Shown one piece after another: positions 42,263 through 51,122 of a stretch of 64,000 bases of DNA. Both the position numbers and the translations under genes were made by a program. The stretch is from Alphaproteobacteria bacterium (GTDB taxonomy: Bacteria > Pseudomonadota > Alphaproteobacteria > UBA8366). Location of the stretch: assembly GCA_021774335.1 (NCBI GenBank), contig JAJFJD010000059.1:186001-250000 (forward strand), in the 5' to 3' direction. Below the pieces are notes generated by a model. That model made no database searches. It had not been told where the DNA came from and saw only the letters and a list, made by a program, of their open reading frames with translations. Every line of letters starts with the position of its first letter. Position 1 is the first letter of the stretch.

Positions 42263-44200
42263 TCATTTGCGGCGGTCCTCCGTCACCTGTTCCGGCGGTA
42301 CGAACCAGAATGTGTCCGGCTCGTAGATTCCGAAATGCGCGCCCGGGTTCCACGTGTAGAGCCCGTGCTCCGGCACGTTGCGCAAGCGTTTGCTCACGAC
42401 GACCGGCTGCAGCGTGCCGGCAATCAACCCGATGGTGAACACCTGGTCGGTATAGATCGACAACATCTTGCGCCACACCTGCGCCCGGCCGCGCCGGGTC
42501 GTCGCGTTGCGCCATTCGCCGAGTAGGTCGAGCAGCTTCCAGGCGACTGGCATGTCAGGCGACGCGCCGGCTTGGCCCGCGGTCTCGGTAAACTGGCCCC
42601 ATTGCGGCCATTGATACTGGCGCTGCCGTGTCGGCGCGAGTTCGCGGGGGCTCGACTCCGGCGTCGCCAACCCGTTCTCCAGTCCGGAAGAGAGCGACAT
42701 CACCGTCTGCCCGGCATAGATGCGATTGCGCAGCACGTCGCGGTGCGACGGTTTGATGTGCAGCTTGATGCCGGCGCGCAGCCAGCTGTCATGCACCAAC
42801 TGCAGGACATCCGATTCCTCGGTGCTTTCCCCGGCGGTTTCCACGACGATCTCGATCGGCCGTCCGTCGGGCATCTTTCGGATGCCTCGGTCGTTGCGGT
42901 TGGTCAGCCCCATTTCGTCGAGCAGCGTGTTGGCTTGATCCAGGTCGAAATCGGCCCAGGCCTTCTGATAGGCGGGGTCGAACAATGGGCTGCTCGGCAA
43001 CACCGTGTTCTGACCCTCGATGGCCTGGCCGAAATACATCACACGATTGATCTCGCGGCGATGGACCGCGAGCGACAGCGCGCGCCGGAACCGCACGTCG
43101 CGCAGCAGCGCCCGCCACCCCGGGTCCTTGACGTTTAGGTTGGGGTAGAGCGCCATATGCGCGCCTTTGCCGATGCGCCACAGGTTCACGTCGAAGTCGA
43201 GGCGTTTGCCGTTCTTGCGCAGGAACGTGAAGTTGTCGAAGCGCAGGTAGCGCGCCTGCAGGTCCGATCCGCCGGTGCCGGTCTTGGCGGGCACGATCTT
43301 CTTGTCGACCACGTCCATCACCACCCGGTCGATATAGGGCAATTGCCGCCCGTTCGGGTCGATGCGATGGAAATACGGGTTTCGCACGAAAACGAAACGG
43401 TCGGCCGGCGGCTTGGTGGTGTTGATCCACGGCTGCAGCGTCGGCAAGGCCGGGTTGTCGTTTTTATAAAGATTGTCCATCCGGTTGTGCAGCGGTGCCC
43501 AGCTCCGGTAGCCGCGCTTCTTGGCCATCTCCCGCAAGGTGCCGACGTCGAAATACGCCGCGTGGAACTGCCGCAGGTAATGTGCAGGGCGATAGATGAA
43601 TGGCGGGCGCGCCTTCGCCATCGCCGGCAGGAAGGCCGGGTTCGGCTTGCGCCAGCTATACCGCACTGTGTGCGGATCGACGACTTCGAACTCGGGCAGT
43701 TCGCCCTCGACGCGCAGCATGTCGGGTGGCCCGGTCGGCGTCAGTTGCGGATTGTTGGCGATATTTTCCCAGTAGTAACGGAAGTCCTCGGCGGTGAACG
43801 GCGCGCCGTCCGACCAGCGATGGCCGGGCCGCAGATGCAGTGTGAAGACCCGCCCCTCCTTGACGTCGACCTTGCGGAGGATGTCGGGCACCAGTTCGAG
43901 GCGGTGATCGTAGCGCATCAGCCGTGCGTAGCCGTAGACCACCATGAGCCGGACATCCTTGGGCCGCGCCATCAGGATGTTGAGCGTCCCGCCATGCCGT
44001 CCCGGCACCTGGTTCTGCCGGGCGAATGGGGCCACCGACGGCACTTCCGGCAGGCGTTCCGCGAGCCTTGGCAGCGTGCCTTTCTCAACCGCTTCCATCA
44101 GGACCGGCGACTCTTGATAGACTGTCGCTGCCGCCGGGGTTATCAACCCGGCCGTTATGCTCAGCGCGGTCAAAAAGATGAGACGGACCAGCCGGGTCAT
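42263..44200 (-). CDS. ABC importer extracellular substrate-binding protein (family 5)
   Basis: A 645-residue periplasmic solute-binding protein. The Sec signal peptide (TRLVRLIFLTALSITAGLIT, cleavage near PAAA-TVYQ) is followed by the family-5 pattern GGTLNILMARPKD, LRPGHRWSDGAPFTAEDFRYYW and DVRFRRALSLAVHRREINRVMY. It is longer than DppA/OppA (about 530) and closer to the YejA-type size. The ligand is likely an oligopeptide or similar compound. Its ATG at 44200 overlaps the ATPase stop. Confidence 0.92.
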   Translation of the reverse strand: MTRLVRLIFLTALSITAGLITPAAATVYQESPVLMEAVEKGTLPRLAERLPEVPSVAPFARQNQVPGRHGGTLNILMARPKDVRLMVVYGYARLMRYDHRLELVPDILRKVDVKEGRVFTLHLRPGHRWSDGAPFTAEDFRYYWENIANNPQLTPTGPPDMLRVEGELPEFEVVDPHTVRYSWRKPNPAFLPAMAKARPPFIYRPAHYLRQFHAAYFDVGTLREMAKKRGYRSWAPLHNRMDNLYKNDNPALPTLQPWINTTKPPADRFVFVRNPYFHRIDPNGRQLPYIDRVVMDVVDKKIVPAKTGTGGSDLQARYLRFDNFTFLRKNGKRLDFDVNLWRIGKGAHMALYPNLNVKDPGWRALLRDVRFRRALSLAVHRREINRVMYFGQAIEGQNTVLPSSPLFDPAYQKAWADFDLDQANTLLDEMGLTNRNDRGIRKMPDGRPIEIVVETAGESTEESDVLQLVHDSWLRAGIKLHIKPSHRDVLRNRIYAGQTVMSLSSGLENGLATPESSPRELAPTRQRQYQWPQWGQFTETAGQAGASPDMPVAWKLLDLLGEWRNATTRRGRAQVWRKMLSIYTDQVFTIGLIAGTLQPVVVSKRLRNVPEHGLYTWNPGAHFGIYEPDTFWFVPPEQVTEDRRK

Positions 44201-46095
44201 AAACCGGTCTCCTCGAGTGCGACGTCGACGTTGGCGCGGATGAAATGCCCGTTGCCGAGGTCGAGCATGTCCTGCACCCTGCCGCTTTCCGCGCGATAGG
44301 CATCGGGCCAAGCGGCAGGATCGGCTTGCCGCCCAGCGGAAAGGGCGTCGAAGTCGAGCCGGTTCTCCAGATTCGTGTCCGGCACGGCGGCCAGCAGGCT
44401 TTGGGTATACGGGTGCATCGGGCGGCGGAACAGGTCGGCGCGCGGCGCGATTTCGACGATTCGTCCCCGGCACATCACGGCGATTCGGTCGGCGATATAG
44501 TCGACCACCGCCAGATTGTGCGACACGAACAGATAAGTCAGCCCCAGTTCGGACTGCAGGTCACGCAACAGGTTCAAGATCTGCGCCTGGATGCCCACGT
44601 CGAGCGCCGAGACCGGTTCGTCGCAGATCAGCAGCGCCGGTTTCAGGGCGAGCGCGCGGGCGATGCCGATGCGCTGGCGCTGACCGCCGGAAAAACTGTG
44701 CGGGTAGCGGTTGAGGAATCGTTCGTCGAGTCCGACCAGCCGCATGCAGTCGCGCGCCGCTGCGATCCGGTCGGCGCGGCTGCCGATGCCATGGATGACG
44801 AGCGGCTCGGCGATGATGTCGAGCACCGTCATGCGCGGATCGAGCGAGCCGTACGGGTCCTGAAAAATATACTGTACCTGTCGCCGGTACGCGGCGAGTC
44901 CGCTGCCGTCGAGCGCCTGTACGTCGATCTCCGCACCGTTGTCGCAATAGACAATGCTGCCCGCGTCGGGCCGGATGGCGCGCATGATGAGTTTTGCGAG
45001 CGTCGATTTGCCGGAACCGCTTTCCCCGACCAGGCCTAAGGTTTCGCCGCGCCGAACCGAAAGCGTCACCGCGTCGACGGCGCTGACCCGCGGGCCGCGC
45101 TGGCCGGGCATAAAGCCGTTCTTGCGCGTGCCGAATGATTTGCTGAGCGCGTCGATCTTGAGGATCGGCTCGGCATTGGCCGGTTTGTCCTTGGTCGGGC
45201 CGGGTCGGCGCGGATTGGCGGCTGCCGCCGGGGCGGTGGCGATGCTGTCATGGATCGGTTTGAGCCGGGCGGTCTGGTCGAGTCCGATCCGCGGCACCGC
45301 TTCGAACAAGGCCTTCAGGTAGGGGTGCTGCGCGTTGCCGAAGATGTCGTCGCGGGTGCCGGCCTCGACCACCTCGCCGTCATACATCACAATGATTTCC
45401 TCGGCGAGATTCGCAACCACGCCCAGGTCATGGGTGATGATCAGCACGGCCATGCCGAATTCCTGCTGCAGGTCGCGGATCAGCTTGAGGATCTGTGCCT
45501 GAATCGTCACGTCGAGCGCGGTCGTGGGTTCGTCGGCGATCAGCAGCGCCGGCCGGCAAATCAGCGCCATCGCGATCATCGCGCGTTGACGCAGCCCGCC
45601 CGAAAGTTCGAACGGATAGGCGTCATAGGCCTGGACAGGCTCGCGAAAGCCCACTCGGCGCAACAGGTCCTGCGTGCGTGCGCGGCACTCCGCGCCGGAG
45701 CAGCCTTCATGGAACTTCAGTGGTTCGCCGATCTGGTCGCCGATGGTGTGCAGCGGCGACAGCGACGTCATCGGTTCCTGAAAGATCATCGACATCCGGG
45801 CGCCCCGCAAGGCCCGCATCTCCGCGCCGTTCGGGCGTAGTGCGGCGAGGTCGACGGCAGTCCCTGCGGTGGCGGGGTCGGCGAATAGGATCTCGCCTTC
45901 GTCGATCCGGGCTTGGCGCGGCAGAAGTCCCATGATCGCGTGGGCGGTCATCGATTTACCGGAGCCGGACTCACCGACCAGGGCGACCGTCGAGCCGGGG
46001 CGGATTCTGAAATTGACGCATTTAACCGCCGGAATGTCGCATTCCGGTAAAGCGATGGAGACGCGCAGATTGCGAACCTGCAGCAAATCCTCCAT
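44197..46095 (-). CDS. ABC importer ATPase with two nucleotide-binding domains
   Basis: A 632-residue ATPase carrying two complete NBDs, as in GsiA or YejF. The first has Walker A GESGSGKS, signature LSGGLRQR and Walker B LLIADEPTTALD. The second has Walker A GESGSGKS, signature FSGGQRQR and LLICDEPVSALD. A proline-rich linker joins them. The ATG at 46095 shares a base with the stop of the small membrane protein (TGATG). Having the ATPase gene ahead of the binding-protein gene is somewhat unusual. Confidence 0.94.
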   Translation of the reverse strand: MEDLLQVRNLRVSIALPECDIPAVKCVNFRIRPGSTVALVGESGSGKSMTAHAIMGLLPRQARIDEGEILFADPATAGTAVDLAALRPNGAEMRALRGARMSMIFQEPMTSLSPLHTIGDQIGEPLKFHEGCSGAECRARTQDLLRRVGFREPVQAYDAYPFELSGGLRQRAMIAMALICRPALLIADEPTTALDVTIQAQILKLIRDLQQEFGMAVLIITHDLGVVANLAEEIIVMYDGEVVEAGTRDDIFGNAQHPYLKALFEAVPRIGLDQTARLKPIHDSIATAPAAAANPRRPGPTKDKPANAEPILKIDALSKSFGTRKNGFMPGQRGPRVSAVDAVTLSVRRGETLGLVGESGSGKSTLAKLIMRAIRPDAGSIVYCDNGAEIDVQALDGSGLAAYRRQVQYIFQDPYGSLDPRMTVLDIIAEPLVIHGIGSRADRIAAARDCMRLVGLDERFLNRYPHSFSGGQRQRIGIARALALKPALLICDEPVSALDVGIQAQILNLLRDLQSELGLTYLFVSHNLAVVDYIADRIAVMCRGRIVEIAPRADLFRRPMHPYTQSLLAAVPDTNLENRLDFDALSAGRQADPAAWPDAYRAESGRVQDMLDLGNGHFIRANVDVALEETGL

Positions 46096-46667
46096 CAACA
46101 CATCCCGCCAGGGTGGTTCCGCCCATCGTCCCGTCCGCCGCCGGGTCCGTTGCCGGGTCCGTTGCCGCCGTCGGGGTCCTCCTTGCCGTAATAGGCCTTG
46201 AAGTTCTGCTCGGTCGTTTCGTCGAGCTCGATATTTCGGCGCTCGATTATCCCGGCGACCGCGTCGAGGATCGTATCGAAATTACTAATCTCGGAATCGA
46301 TGCGCAGCTGTCCGACCGGACCGGCGAGTTTGAGTTCCATCCAGCCGCTGTCGAGGTTGCGCCGGTTCTTGTCACGTGTCGTCGAGTAGTAGCGCAGGCG
46401 GACGTTCGACAGGTCGTCCCATCCAAAGAATTTCTTGCGCGGACCGTGATTCATAATCCCGTCCTCGCGAAGTTCCAAGGCGCTCATGTGCTGGTTGACC
46501 GTGCGCAGTCCGTAAAAGAAGAACAAGGCGGCGACGGTGCCAAACAGAAGGGTGAAAAAGAAGCCGGGGCTGCCCATGATGAGCGGAGTACCGGCAATGA
46601 GGAGTCCGGCGGCGGCTCGGCAATAATCCCACATCAGGCTGCGGGCAGGATAACGGTGATAAATCAT
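46095..46667 (-). CDS. Small membrane protein with PH-like cytosolic domain (unknown function)
   Basis: A 190-residue protein I cannot assign. Two hydrophobic helices (about 18-55, separated by a short turn) precede a beta-rich stretch (ALELREDGIMNHG, KKFFGWDDLSNVRLRYYS, WMELKLAGP) that resembles bacterial PH-like domains. A Gly/Asp/Asn-rich tail (GNGPGNGPGGGRDD) closes it. It is directly coupled to the ABC ATPase gene, which hints at a role tied to that transporter, although coupling alone does not prove this. Confidence 0.7.
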   Translation of the reverse strand: MIYHRYPARSLMWDYCRAAAGLLIAGTPLIMGSPGFFFTLLFGTVAALFFFYGLRTVNQHMSALELREDGIMNHGPRKKFFGWDDLSNVRLRYYSTTRDKNRRNLDSGWMELKLAGPVGQLRIDSEISNFDTILDAVAGIIERRNIELDETTEQNFKAYYGKEDPDGGNGPGNGPGGGRDDGRNHPGGMC

Positions 46668-46984
46668 GATTCGAGAGCCCGCATTTTTGGCGGTTCCATG
46701 ATGTGAGTCGCGACGGTTTCGTGTCGTTCGGTCCGATTTTCGCCGATTTTCGGGCCTGCCGTGGCAGGATCGCCATTCGCCACGGGCCGATTGTTGCGGT
46801 CTTCGGTTAACAAAATGCTAGGGATTACCGCAGCTGGCTCTGCGCGCCAAGCATTGCCCGTTCGGGATGGATCGGTGCTGGCGCGGCCGCGCAGTGGCAG
46901 CGGGGCGGTCGCGGTGATCGTCATGGCTGCGGACTATATGGCGGGTGAACGTATTCGCAAAGCGGCATCTTGGTCCTCATGGGC
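46668..46984. other. Intergenic region upstream of the ABC importer operon
   Basis: 317 bases between the start of 46095-46667 and the stop of the glycosyltransferase gene at 46985. Open frames on both strands are Arg/Ala-rich shadows without family features. The importer promoter should lie here. Confidence 0.45.
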
Positions 46985-48112
46985 CTATGCGGCGGCGGCC
47001 GCGATCAATTCTGCGCTACGTCGCGCGCCGCCTAGGTCGATTCCGTCTGGCCGGGCGCGTGGGCCGGCCGCGGCGCGGTCGATGGCAGCGGCCAGGGTCT
47101 CTGGGGTCAGGCCGTCTTCCTCGACCAGGGTTATTCCGCCCCGCACGGCGAGCAGGCGGGCGCGGTGAAGCTGCTCCGATTGACCGTGCGCGCTAAACGG
47201 CACTACGACGCTGCGCGCGCCAGCGGTCAGGATGTCCATGACGGTGTTATAGCCGCCTTGGCTGACCGAGACGGCGGCGCGGCTCAGCAGGGCTGGAAAA
47301 TCAGCACGCACCGGCTCGACGATTATTCCGGCGTCGCCCTTCAGGGCCGCTGCATCCTGTCGCGGCATGTTGGGGCCGATCAGGAACCGCCATGGCGCAT
47401 CCGCCAGGCTCGTCAGCGCGCGCGCTGCCAGCGCGACCCGCATCATCGGCCCGCCGGTCCCGCCGCCGCCGGCCGAAACGATGACTTCACCCGCGCCCGC
47501 ACCGTCTTGGGGGGTGTCCACGGGGTCGGTCACATAGCCGGTATAGTGGAGTTTCGTGGCAATGCGGGACGCGGGCGCGAATGTTTCGTCGAGCCGCACG
47601 AATCCGGGATCGCCGTGGACCAGAATGGCATCGAAATAGGTCTCGATGATCTCGACGATCGCCTTCAGCCGGGATGGTTTCGTCTTGGGCACCAATACAT
47701 CGCGCAGCGAACACAGGATCCGCGCGGCGCCCTGCGCTTCCTGCAGCAACGGCAACAGCTCGAACCGAAAGGGCCAACGGCCGAAGGGAAAGGTTTCGAT
47801 CAGCACCAGATCGGGCTGCGTCTCGCGGTAGGCGGTGAGCAAGGCATCGCGGCGGCGGTCGCGCCAAGCGTCGTCGATCGGCGTGTCGCCCTCGCCAAGC
47901 AATGTCGTGAAGCTGGCATCGGCGCTGCGTACTGGCGGCAGCCGATGCACAACGGCACCGGCCAGTTCGTCATCGAGCGCGTCGAACCCGCCCGAGACGT
48001 AGACCACATCCAGTCCCAGCCGCCGCATCGCCCGGGTCAGCGCGGCGGCGCGCACCGTGTGCCCGATCCCGAGCAGGTGCTGCACATAGAAGAAGACGCG
48101 CGGCCGGCTCAT
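46985..48112 (-). CDS. MurG-like (GT28-type) glycosyltransferase
   Basis: A 375-residue GT-B glycosyltransferase with the MurG-like N-terminus FYVQHLLGIGHTVRAAALTRAM. The C-terminal donor-binding region is VIVSAGGGGTGG and RAAVSVSQGGYNTVMDILTAGARSVVVP. The frame upstream to 48781 is a shadow of the neighbouring genes; the ATG at 48112 overlaps the phosphatase stop in ATGA. The acceptor is unknown. It is the last gene of a five-gene glycosylation operon. Confidence 0.9.
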   Translation of the reverse strand: MSRPRVFFYVQHLLGIGHTVRAAALTRAMRRLGLDVVYVSGGFDALDDELAGAVVHRLPPVRSADASFTTLLGEGDTPIDDAWRDRRRDALLTAYRETQPDLVLIETFPFGRWPFRFELLPLLQEAQGAARILCSLRDVLVPKTKPSRLKAIVEIIETYFDAILVHGDPGFVRLDETFAPASRIATKLHYTGYVTDPVDTPQDGAGAGEVIVSAGGGGTGGPMMRVALAARALTSLADAPWRFLIGPNMPRQDAAALKGDAGIIVEPVRADFPALLSRAAVSVSQGGYNTVMDILTAGARSVVVPFSAHGQSEQLHRARLLAVRGGITLVEEDGLTPETLAAAIDRAAAGPRARPDGIDLGGARRSAELIAAAAA

Positions 48113-48705
48113 GCTGCACCGTCGGTAAGCGGCAGGTCGAGGGCGTGCACGCTGGGCGTGCCGTCGTCGGCAAGCCGGAAAAGCTGCACCGTGCTGTCGG
48201 CGAGCCGGCGCGGTGGCTTGCACGTCATATCCCAATCGATGGCGAGGGAATAGACCGCGCGGATGACGCCGCGATGGCAGACCGCGACGGTTGGCTTGCC
48301 GGCCTCGGCGCGTTCGGCCAGGAAGGGCCGCAGGCGCGCCTGGACTTCGCGCGGGCTTTCGCCGCCAGGCGCGCGGAAGTCGAGACCCCGCGCTTCCCAA
48401 GCGGTCATCAGGTCGCCGAGCTCGGCGCGCAGGTCCGGCAGTGTCCGGCCTTCCCAGACAGCCCAATCCATTTCGACCAGCCGGGCGTCGCCGGGGACCG
48501 GCCGGCCCGATAGAATCTGCGCGGTTTCCTGGGCGCGGGACAGTGGGCTCGCGATCCAGTCGAAACCCTCCAGCAAATCGGGAACCTGCCATTGGGTGAC
48601 CTCGGCCCGGCCCCTTTCGCTCAACGGAATATCGCTGCGGCCTTGGACGAGGCCGTTTTCGTTCCATTCGGTGGGGCCGTGGCGGATCAGGGCGAGCAGC
48701 GTCAT
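48109..48705 (-). CDS. Histidine phosphatase family protein
   Basis: A 198-residue phosphoglycerate-mutase-like phosphatase with RHGPTEWNENGLVQGRSD at the N-terminus and the second catalytic His in VAVCHRGVIRAV. It sits between glycosyltransferase genes with four-base overlaps on both sides. A sugar-phosphate or phosphoglycoside intermediate is therefore a reasonable guess, as with the histidine phosphatase that acts on glucosyl-phosphoglycerate in mycobacteria. The substrate is not shown by the sequence. Confidence 0.9.
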   Translation of the reverse strand: MTLLALIRHGPTEWNENGLVQGRSDIPLSERGRAEVTQWQVPDLLEGFDWIASPLSRAQETAQILSGRPVPGDARLVEMDWAVWEGRTLPDLRAELGDLMTAWEARGLDFRAPGGESPREVQARLRPFLAERAEAGKPTVAVCHRGVIRAVYSLAIDWDMTCKPPRRLADSTVQLFRLADDGTPSVHALDLPLTDGAA

Positions 48706-49835
48706 GGGCGGCGCTCCGGACGGGCGGCTCGCGCCGCCTGTAAAACCGTATCGAGCCGCTGTGCCGCCCGGTCCAAGCCAAGCCGGCCCGCTCGGCAGCG
48801 CGTCCGATTGGCCATCGCGGCCAACGCTTGCCGGTCGTCCAGCAGTGTGTCGATGGCGGCGGCGAAGGCAGTGCCGTTGCCTTCCGGTGTCAGCATGCCG
48901 GTTTGACCATCATCGACGACCTGCGCGATCCCGGGCCGGAACCCGGCGACCACCGGCAGCCCGCAGGCCTGCGCTTCCACGAGCGCCATGGCATAGCCTT
49001 CTTTCAGCGCCGGCCACACGGCGAGGTCGACGGCGTGGTAAAGGTCGGTGATCTCGGCATCCGCGACGCGGCCGAGGAACACCACGCGCCCGGCGGCGTG
49101 CAGCAGCGGTTCGATCTCGTCCCGCGCGGGGCCGTCCCCGGCGATCAGCAGCACCCAATTCTTCGACCGCAGCCGCCCCAGTGCGTCGGCGAGCAGGCGA
49201 TAGGACTCGCGTTTCACGTCGCACCGCATCATCGCCACCGTCGCGAGCCACGGGATGTCCGGGTCGAGACCATGCGCCGCCGCCAATGCGGCGCGGAGCG
49301 CAGGCCGTGATGATCGCGGCGGCGGGGCGTCAAGGAAAGGCGCTAATGGCGTGATGCTGCCGTCGCGCTTGCGCAGCCGTTCGACGGCGGGAATATCGAC
49401 CGGATCGAAAGCAATCAGCCGGTCGGCCTTGGCGATCGCGGCGGTCGCCGCGTCGAACCCCAGCGCCCAGGGCCCACCCGCCTGCGACGGCGATATGATC
49501 GGGTCGGCCACCACATACGGGATCGCCAGCCGCTCGGCCACGGCGGGGCCGATCCAATCCGGCGCCTTGTGGTAGACGTGATAGGTAAACCAGAGGTCGG
49601 GGCGATGGCGATGATGACGCGCCAGATAGCGCTGCGTCACGCGCGCGGCGACCCGGCGGATGCGGGCCTGCCGATGCGCGTCGCCCGTGCGATCGTAGCT
49701 GCGCAAGGGCGAGGCCAGGGACACTTCGTGGCCGGCACGCCGCAATGCGCTGACCAGCAGGCCGGCCATGCGGCGGTCGCCGGATGGCATCGGATGCGTC
49801 GGCGATTTCATTGGGGCGTAGAAGGCGATCCGCAT
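48702..49835 (-). CDS. Glycosyltransferase family 4 protein
   Basis: A 377-residue GT-B enzyme opening with MRIAFYAPMKSPTHPMPSGDRRMAG. Its C-terminal domain shows LIAGDGPARDEIE, RVVFLGRV and the E-x7-E region LKEGYAMALVEAQACGLPVVAG. It starts at the ATG 49835, sharing one base with the preceding gene (TGATG). Donor sugar and acceptor are unknown. Confidence 0.9.
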   Translation of the reverse strand: MRIAFYAPMKSPTHPMPSGDRRMAGLLVSALRRAGHEVSLASPLRSYDRTGDAHRQARIRRVAARVTQRYLARHHRHRPDLWFTYHVYHKAPDWIGPAVAERLAIPYVVADPIISPSQAGGPWALGFDAATAAIAKADRLIAFDPVDIPAVERLRKRDGSITPLAPFLDAPPPRSSRPALRAALAAAHGLDPDIPWLATVAMMRCDVKRESYRLLADALGRLRSKNWVLLIAGDGPARDEIEPLLHAAGRVVFLGRVADAEITDLYHAVDLAVWPALKEGYAMALVEAQACGLPVVAGFRPGIAQVVDDGQTGMLTPEGNGTAFAAAIDTLLDDRQALAAMANRTRCRAGRLGLDRAAQRLDTVLQAARAARPERRP

Positions 49836-51106
49836 CAGGCGGCCCGCGCGTTTGCCGGCCGCGGCATCACGGCGTTGTTGCGCAACCGGTCGGCCAACCG
49901 ATCGAGCCCTGCGTCGCTGCCGAATTCTTTGCGGAGCCGTGCGGCGCCGGCGGCGCCGAGGTGGGTCCGCCGTCCCGGATCGCCGGCGAGACCCTGGATC
50001 GCGGCGCAAAGGGCATCCGCGTCTTCCGGCGGCACCAGCACTCCCGTCCGGCCGTGCTGGACCAACTCCGGGATCGCGGAAACTTGTGTCGCGATTACGG
50101 GCAGCGCCTGGCTTTGCGCTTCCATCAGGACGTTGGGCAGGCCGTCGCGGTCACCGTCGTCCGTGATGCGCGACGTCATGAGGAACAGGTCCGCCGCGCG
50201 CATTGAGTGCAGCACGTGATCCTGCGTCCGCGCGCCCTGCCAGTCGATGCGGTCCGACAGGCCAAGGCGTCCCGCCTGCCGCTGCAGTTCTGAAAGGCGC
50301 GGGCCGGCACCAATATGCGTCAGCCGCCAGTGCAGCACGGACGGCAGGGCGGCGAGCGAGGAAAGCAAGCCACCGAAGCCCTTCTTGTCGACCGCGCGGC
50401 CGACGGCGAGCAGCCGCAGGGGATCGTCCTGCGCAGCACCGGTCCGCGGCGGCCGCATTTCCGAGTAGGACGGGAAGCGCTGCGGGTCGAGGCCGTGATA
50501 CACCGTTTCGATCGAAGCCCCGGGCGCGATGTCGCGGAGCGTGTCCGCAGCCGCGTTGCTGCAGGCCACTGTCCAAGCCGCGCCGCTCAGTTTGTCGGCC
50601 AGGTCCCATCGTGGCGTCGTCCAAACATCCTTGGCGTGGCCCGACAGGCTGAAGCCTGTTCCCAACAGCATCGCCGCATAACGCGCGACCGATCCCGGCG
50701 TGTGCAGGAAATGAGCGTGCAGATGGGTCGCTGTGCCGCCCAGCTCGGCGGCGAGCACGCAGGCCTGACCGAATCGGCGCATCCGGTTGCGTGTCGGGTC
50801 GCGCCGGAAATCGGCAGCGGCTGCGGCCCGAGCGGCGGCGTAGCCGGGCAGCTTTGCCGCGCTGCGCCAGGCACGTAACGCGCGGCGTGGTTCGTGATGC
50901 AGGTATTCCGGCAGGTACAGCAGCGGCGCCGTGATCTCGTCGTGGATCGGGTGGCGTGCCGGTTCGGTGGGATGGCGCAGCGAGACCAGGTGCAGCGGCA
51001 GGCCGCGGCGTTCGAGGCCGAGGATTTCCTGCGCAATAAAGGTTTCGGACAAGCGCGGATAGCCTTTGAGCACGATGGCGATTTTGGCGGCTGTGGCGAT
51101 GGTCAT
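49835..51106 (-). CDS. Glycosyltransferase family 4 protein (WcaL/colanic-type)
   Basis: A 423-residue GT-B glycosyltransferase. The N-terminus IAIVLKGYPRLSETFIAQEI is typical of exopolysaccharide-type GT4 enzymes. The C-terminal domain has LLAVGRAVDKKGF, HIGAGP and the signature DGLPNVLMEAQSQALPVIATQVSAIPEL. It is 16 bases downstream of the COG4671-like gene in the operon. Confidence 0.91.
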   Translation of the reverse strand: MTIATAAKIAIVLKGYPRLSETFIAQEILGLERRGLPLHLVSLRHPTEPARHPIHDEITAPLLYLPEYLHHEPRRALRAWRSAAKLPGYAAARAAAAADFRRDPTRNRMRRFGQACVLAAELGGTATHLHAHFLHTPGSVARYAAMLLGTGFSLSGHAKDVWTTPRWDLADKLSGAAWTVACSNAAADTLRDIAPGASIETVYHGLDPQRFPSYSEMRPPRTGAAQDDPLRLLAVGRAVDKKGFGGLLSSLAALPSVLHWRLTHIGAGPRLSELQRQAGRLGLSDRIDWQGARTQDHVLHSMRAADLFLMTSRITDDGDRDGLPNVLMEAQSQALPVIATQVSAIPELVQHGRTGVLVPPEDADALCAAIQGLAGDPGRRTHLGAAGAARLRKEFGSDAGLDRLADRLRNNAVMPRPANARAA

Positions 51107-51122
51107 GGCGCGGGCCGCCGTC

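Noticed and set aside
42263..44473. 736-codon version of the substrate-binding protein
   Set aside because: The first 91 codons overlap the ATPase gene and hide the signal peptide; starting at 44200 exposes a clean Sec signal.
46761..47168. 135-codon plus-strand frame in the gap before the glycosyltransferase operon
   Set aside because: Ala/Arg-rich with no domain, no ribosome-binding site, and it runs into the opposite strand of a well-supported gene.
48109..48705. Histidine phosphatase considered as cobalamin (CobC) or phosphoglycerate mutase
   Set aside because: RHG motif alone does not distinguish these; no cobalamin genes are nearby and the context is glycosyltransferases, so only the family was assigned.
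46985..48781. 598-codon apparent fusion at the end of the glycosyltransferase operon
   Set aside because: The extra N-terminal part is an Arg/Pro-rich shadow of the histidine phosphatase gene; the ATG at 48112 restores standard length and overlap.
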